Below, piece by piece: positions 63,399-64,000 of a stretch of 64,000 nt of DNA. The stretch comes from Apostichopus japonicus (Eukaryota; Echinodermata; Holothuroidea; Aspidochirotida; Stichopodidae), in NCBI RefSeq assembly GCF_037975245.1, contig NC_092566.1:16657001-16721000 (forward strand). The letters are read 5' to 3'. The notes under the pieces are model-generated. The model did no database searches. It was not told the origin of the DNA and saw only the letters and a program-made list of their open reading frames with translations. A program made the position numbers and the translations under genes. Within the stretch, counting starts at the first letter, position 1. Each line of letters starts with the position of its first letter.

Positions 63399-63852
63399 CT
63401 ACAATAACCAACCAATCACAGTTTAGAGGAGATTATCACATGGGACACCAGGCAGGCAATACAACGTGGAAGGAGAGACAAGAAAAATAAAATGAATAAG
63501 GATTGAAAAAAAGCAAAAAAAAAACGGTGATCTGGATAGACATCAAAATATTCATGCTGTATGAGACATAAAATATGAAGGATACATCACATTTAAAGAA
63601 GAAACACTGCAAATAATTGACATTAAGGAGTATATATAGTGCTATGTAGTATTGTGTAAAAGATCCATTCCCTGTTACTCCAAGACTAGAAAAACTGATA
63701 GATTGGTAGTACCTAACCCCTTTAAATCTGTAGCAATATCCACCTCCCCCCCTTCCGTTCAAAGAAATTGCAACGTAATAAATTACCAAGTGTTTGACCA
63801 CAGAGCCTGAAAGTTCGCCATGCTAAGTGTCTGTCGGTCTGTCGGTCTGTCG

Positions 63853-63900
<48 letters not shown>

Positions 63901-64000
63901 TTGTATCTATCTTTGTGTTGCTCTACCACAGAGCAAAACTCAGAGACCCTTTAAAAGAACCATTTATGCTATAAGCATTTGGGTATGATGTTATGTATAC
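63399..64000. other. Right edge, intron of the RUFY-like gene
   Basis: No exon recognised. A (GTCT)n/(ATCT)n tetranucleotide repeat occupies about 63831-63912. Confidence 0.6.

Overview
The window is eukaryotic DNA: AT-rich, full of microsatellites and transposons, with short exons bounded by GT/AG introns. No bacterial, phage or organelle features were seen. The gene content (secreted short-chain collagens like sponge/invertebrate 'short-chain collagen C4', a RUFY-type FYVE protein) and the repeats (L2/CR1-like and Tx1/L1-like LINEs, hAT MITEs, a Ginger-like element, hammerhead-ribozyme repeats) suggest a marine invertebrate, perhaps an echinoderm or another deuterostome. The species is not proven from the sequence.

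Layout. (1) 725-9572 and 44365-52832 are two direct copies of one segmental duplication, each with a complete five-exon minus-strand collagen-like gene (A 1482-5370, B 45483-49507). (2) A broken L2/CR1-like LINE (9573-13672) starts exactly where A/B homology stops, and is followed by a Ginger-like DNA element (13698-14624) and a Tx1-like LINE fragment between 281-bp direct repeats. (3) 17132-25754 holds four head-to-tail ~2.15-kb units. Each encodes a three-exon, 141-residue secreted protein on the minus strand: signal peptide, degenerate LDL-receptor class A module, and a C-terminal segment resembling the start of a Cys-loop receptor ligand-binding domain. (4) A third collagen-like gene (C, plus, 28202-31872) has a one-base lesion in its helix exon. 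(5) A fourth (D, minus, 35300-41919) is intact, with introns filled by hAT elements and a Tx1/L1-like fragment. (6) Hammerhead-type ribozyme sequences occur near 43.7 kb (convincing) and 33.7 kb (minus strand, imperfect). (7) The right end carries the 3' exons of a RUFY1/2-like gene (minus, 59074-63398, continuing past the edge).

The four collagen-like proteins share one plan: signal-peptide exon ending in phase 0, coiled-coil propeptide with a furin-type RxKR site, about 25 Gly-X-Y triplets preceded by cysteines, and a Cys-rich C-terminal domain on two exons. All exon coordinates were derived by hand from splice signals. Summed exon lengths are divisible by three for A, B, D and all four array genes; gene C is one base short. 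The features most likely to be new biology are the LDLa-like array, whose LDLa exon differs between neighbours almost entirely by amino-acid-replacing changes, and the hammerhead repeat at 43.3-43.75 kb.
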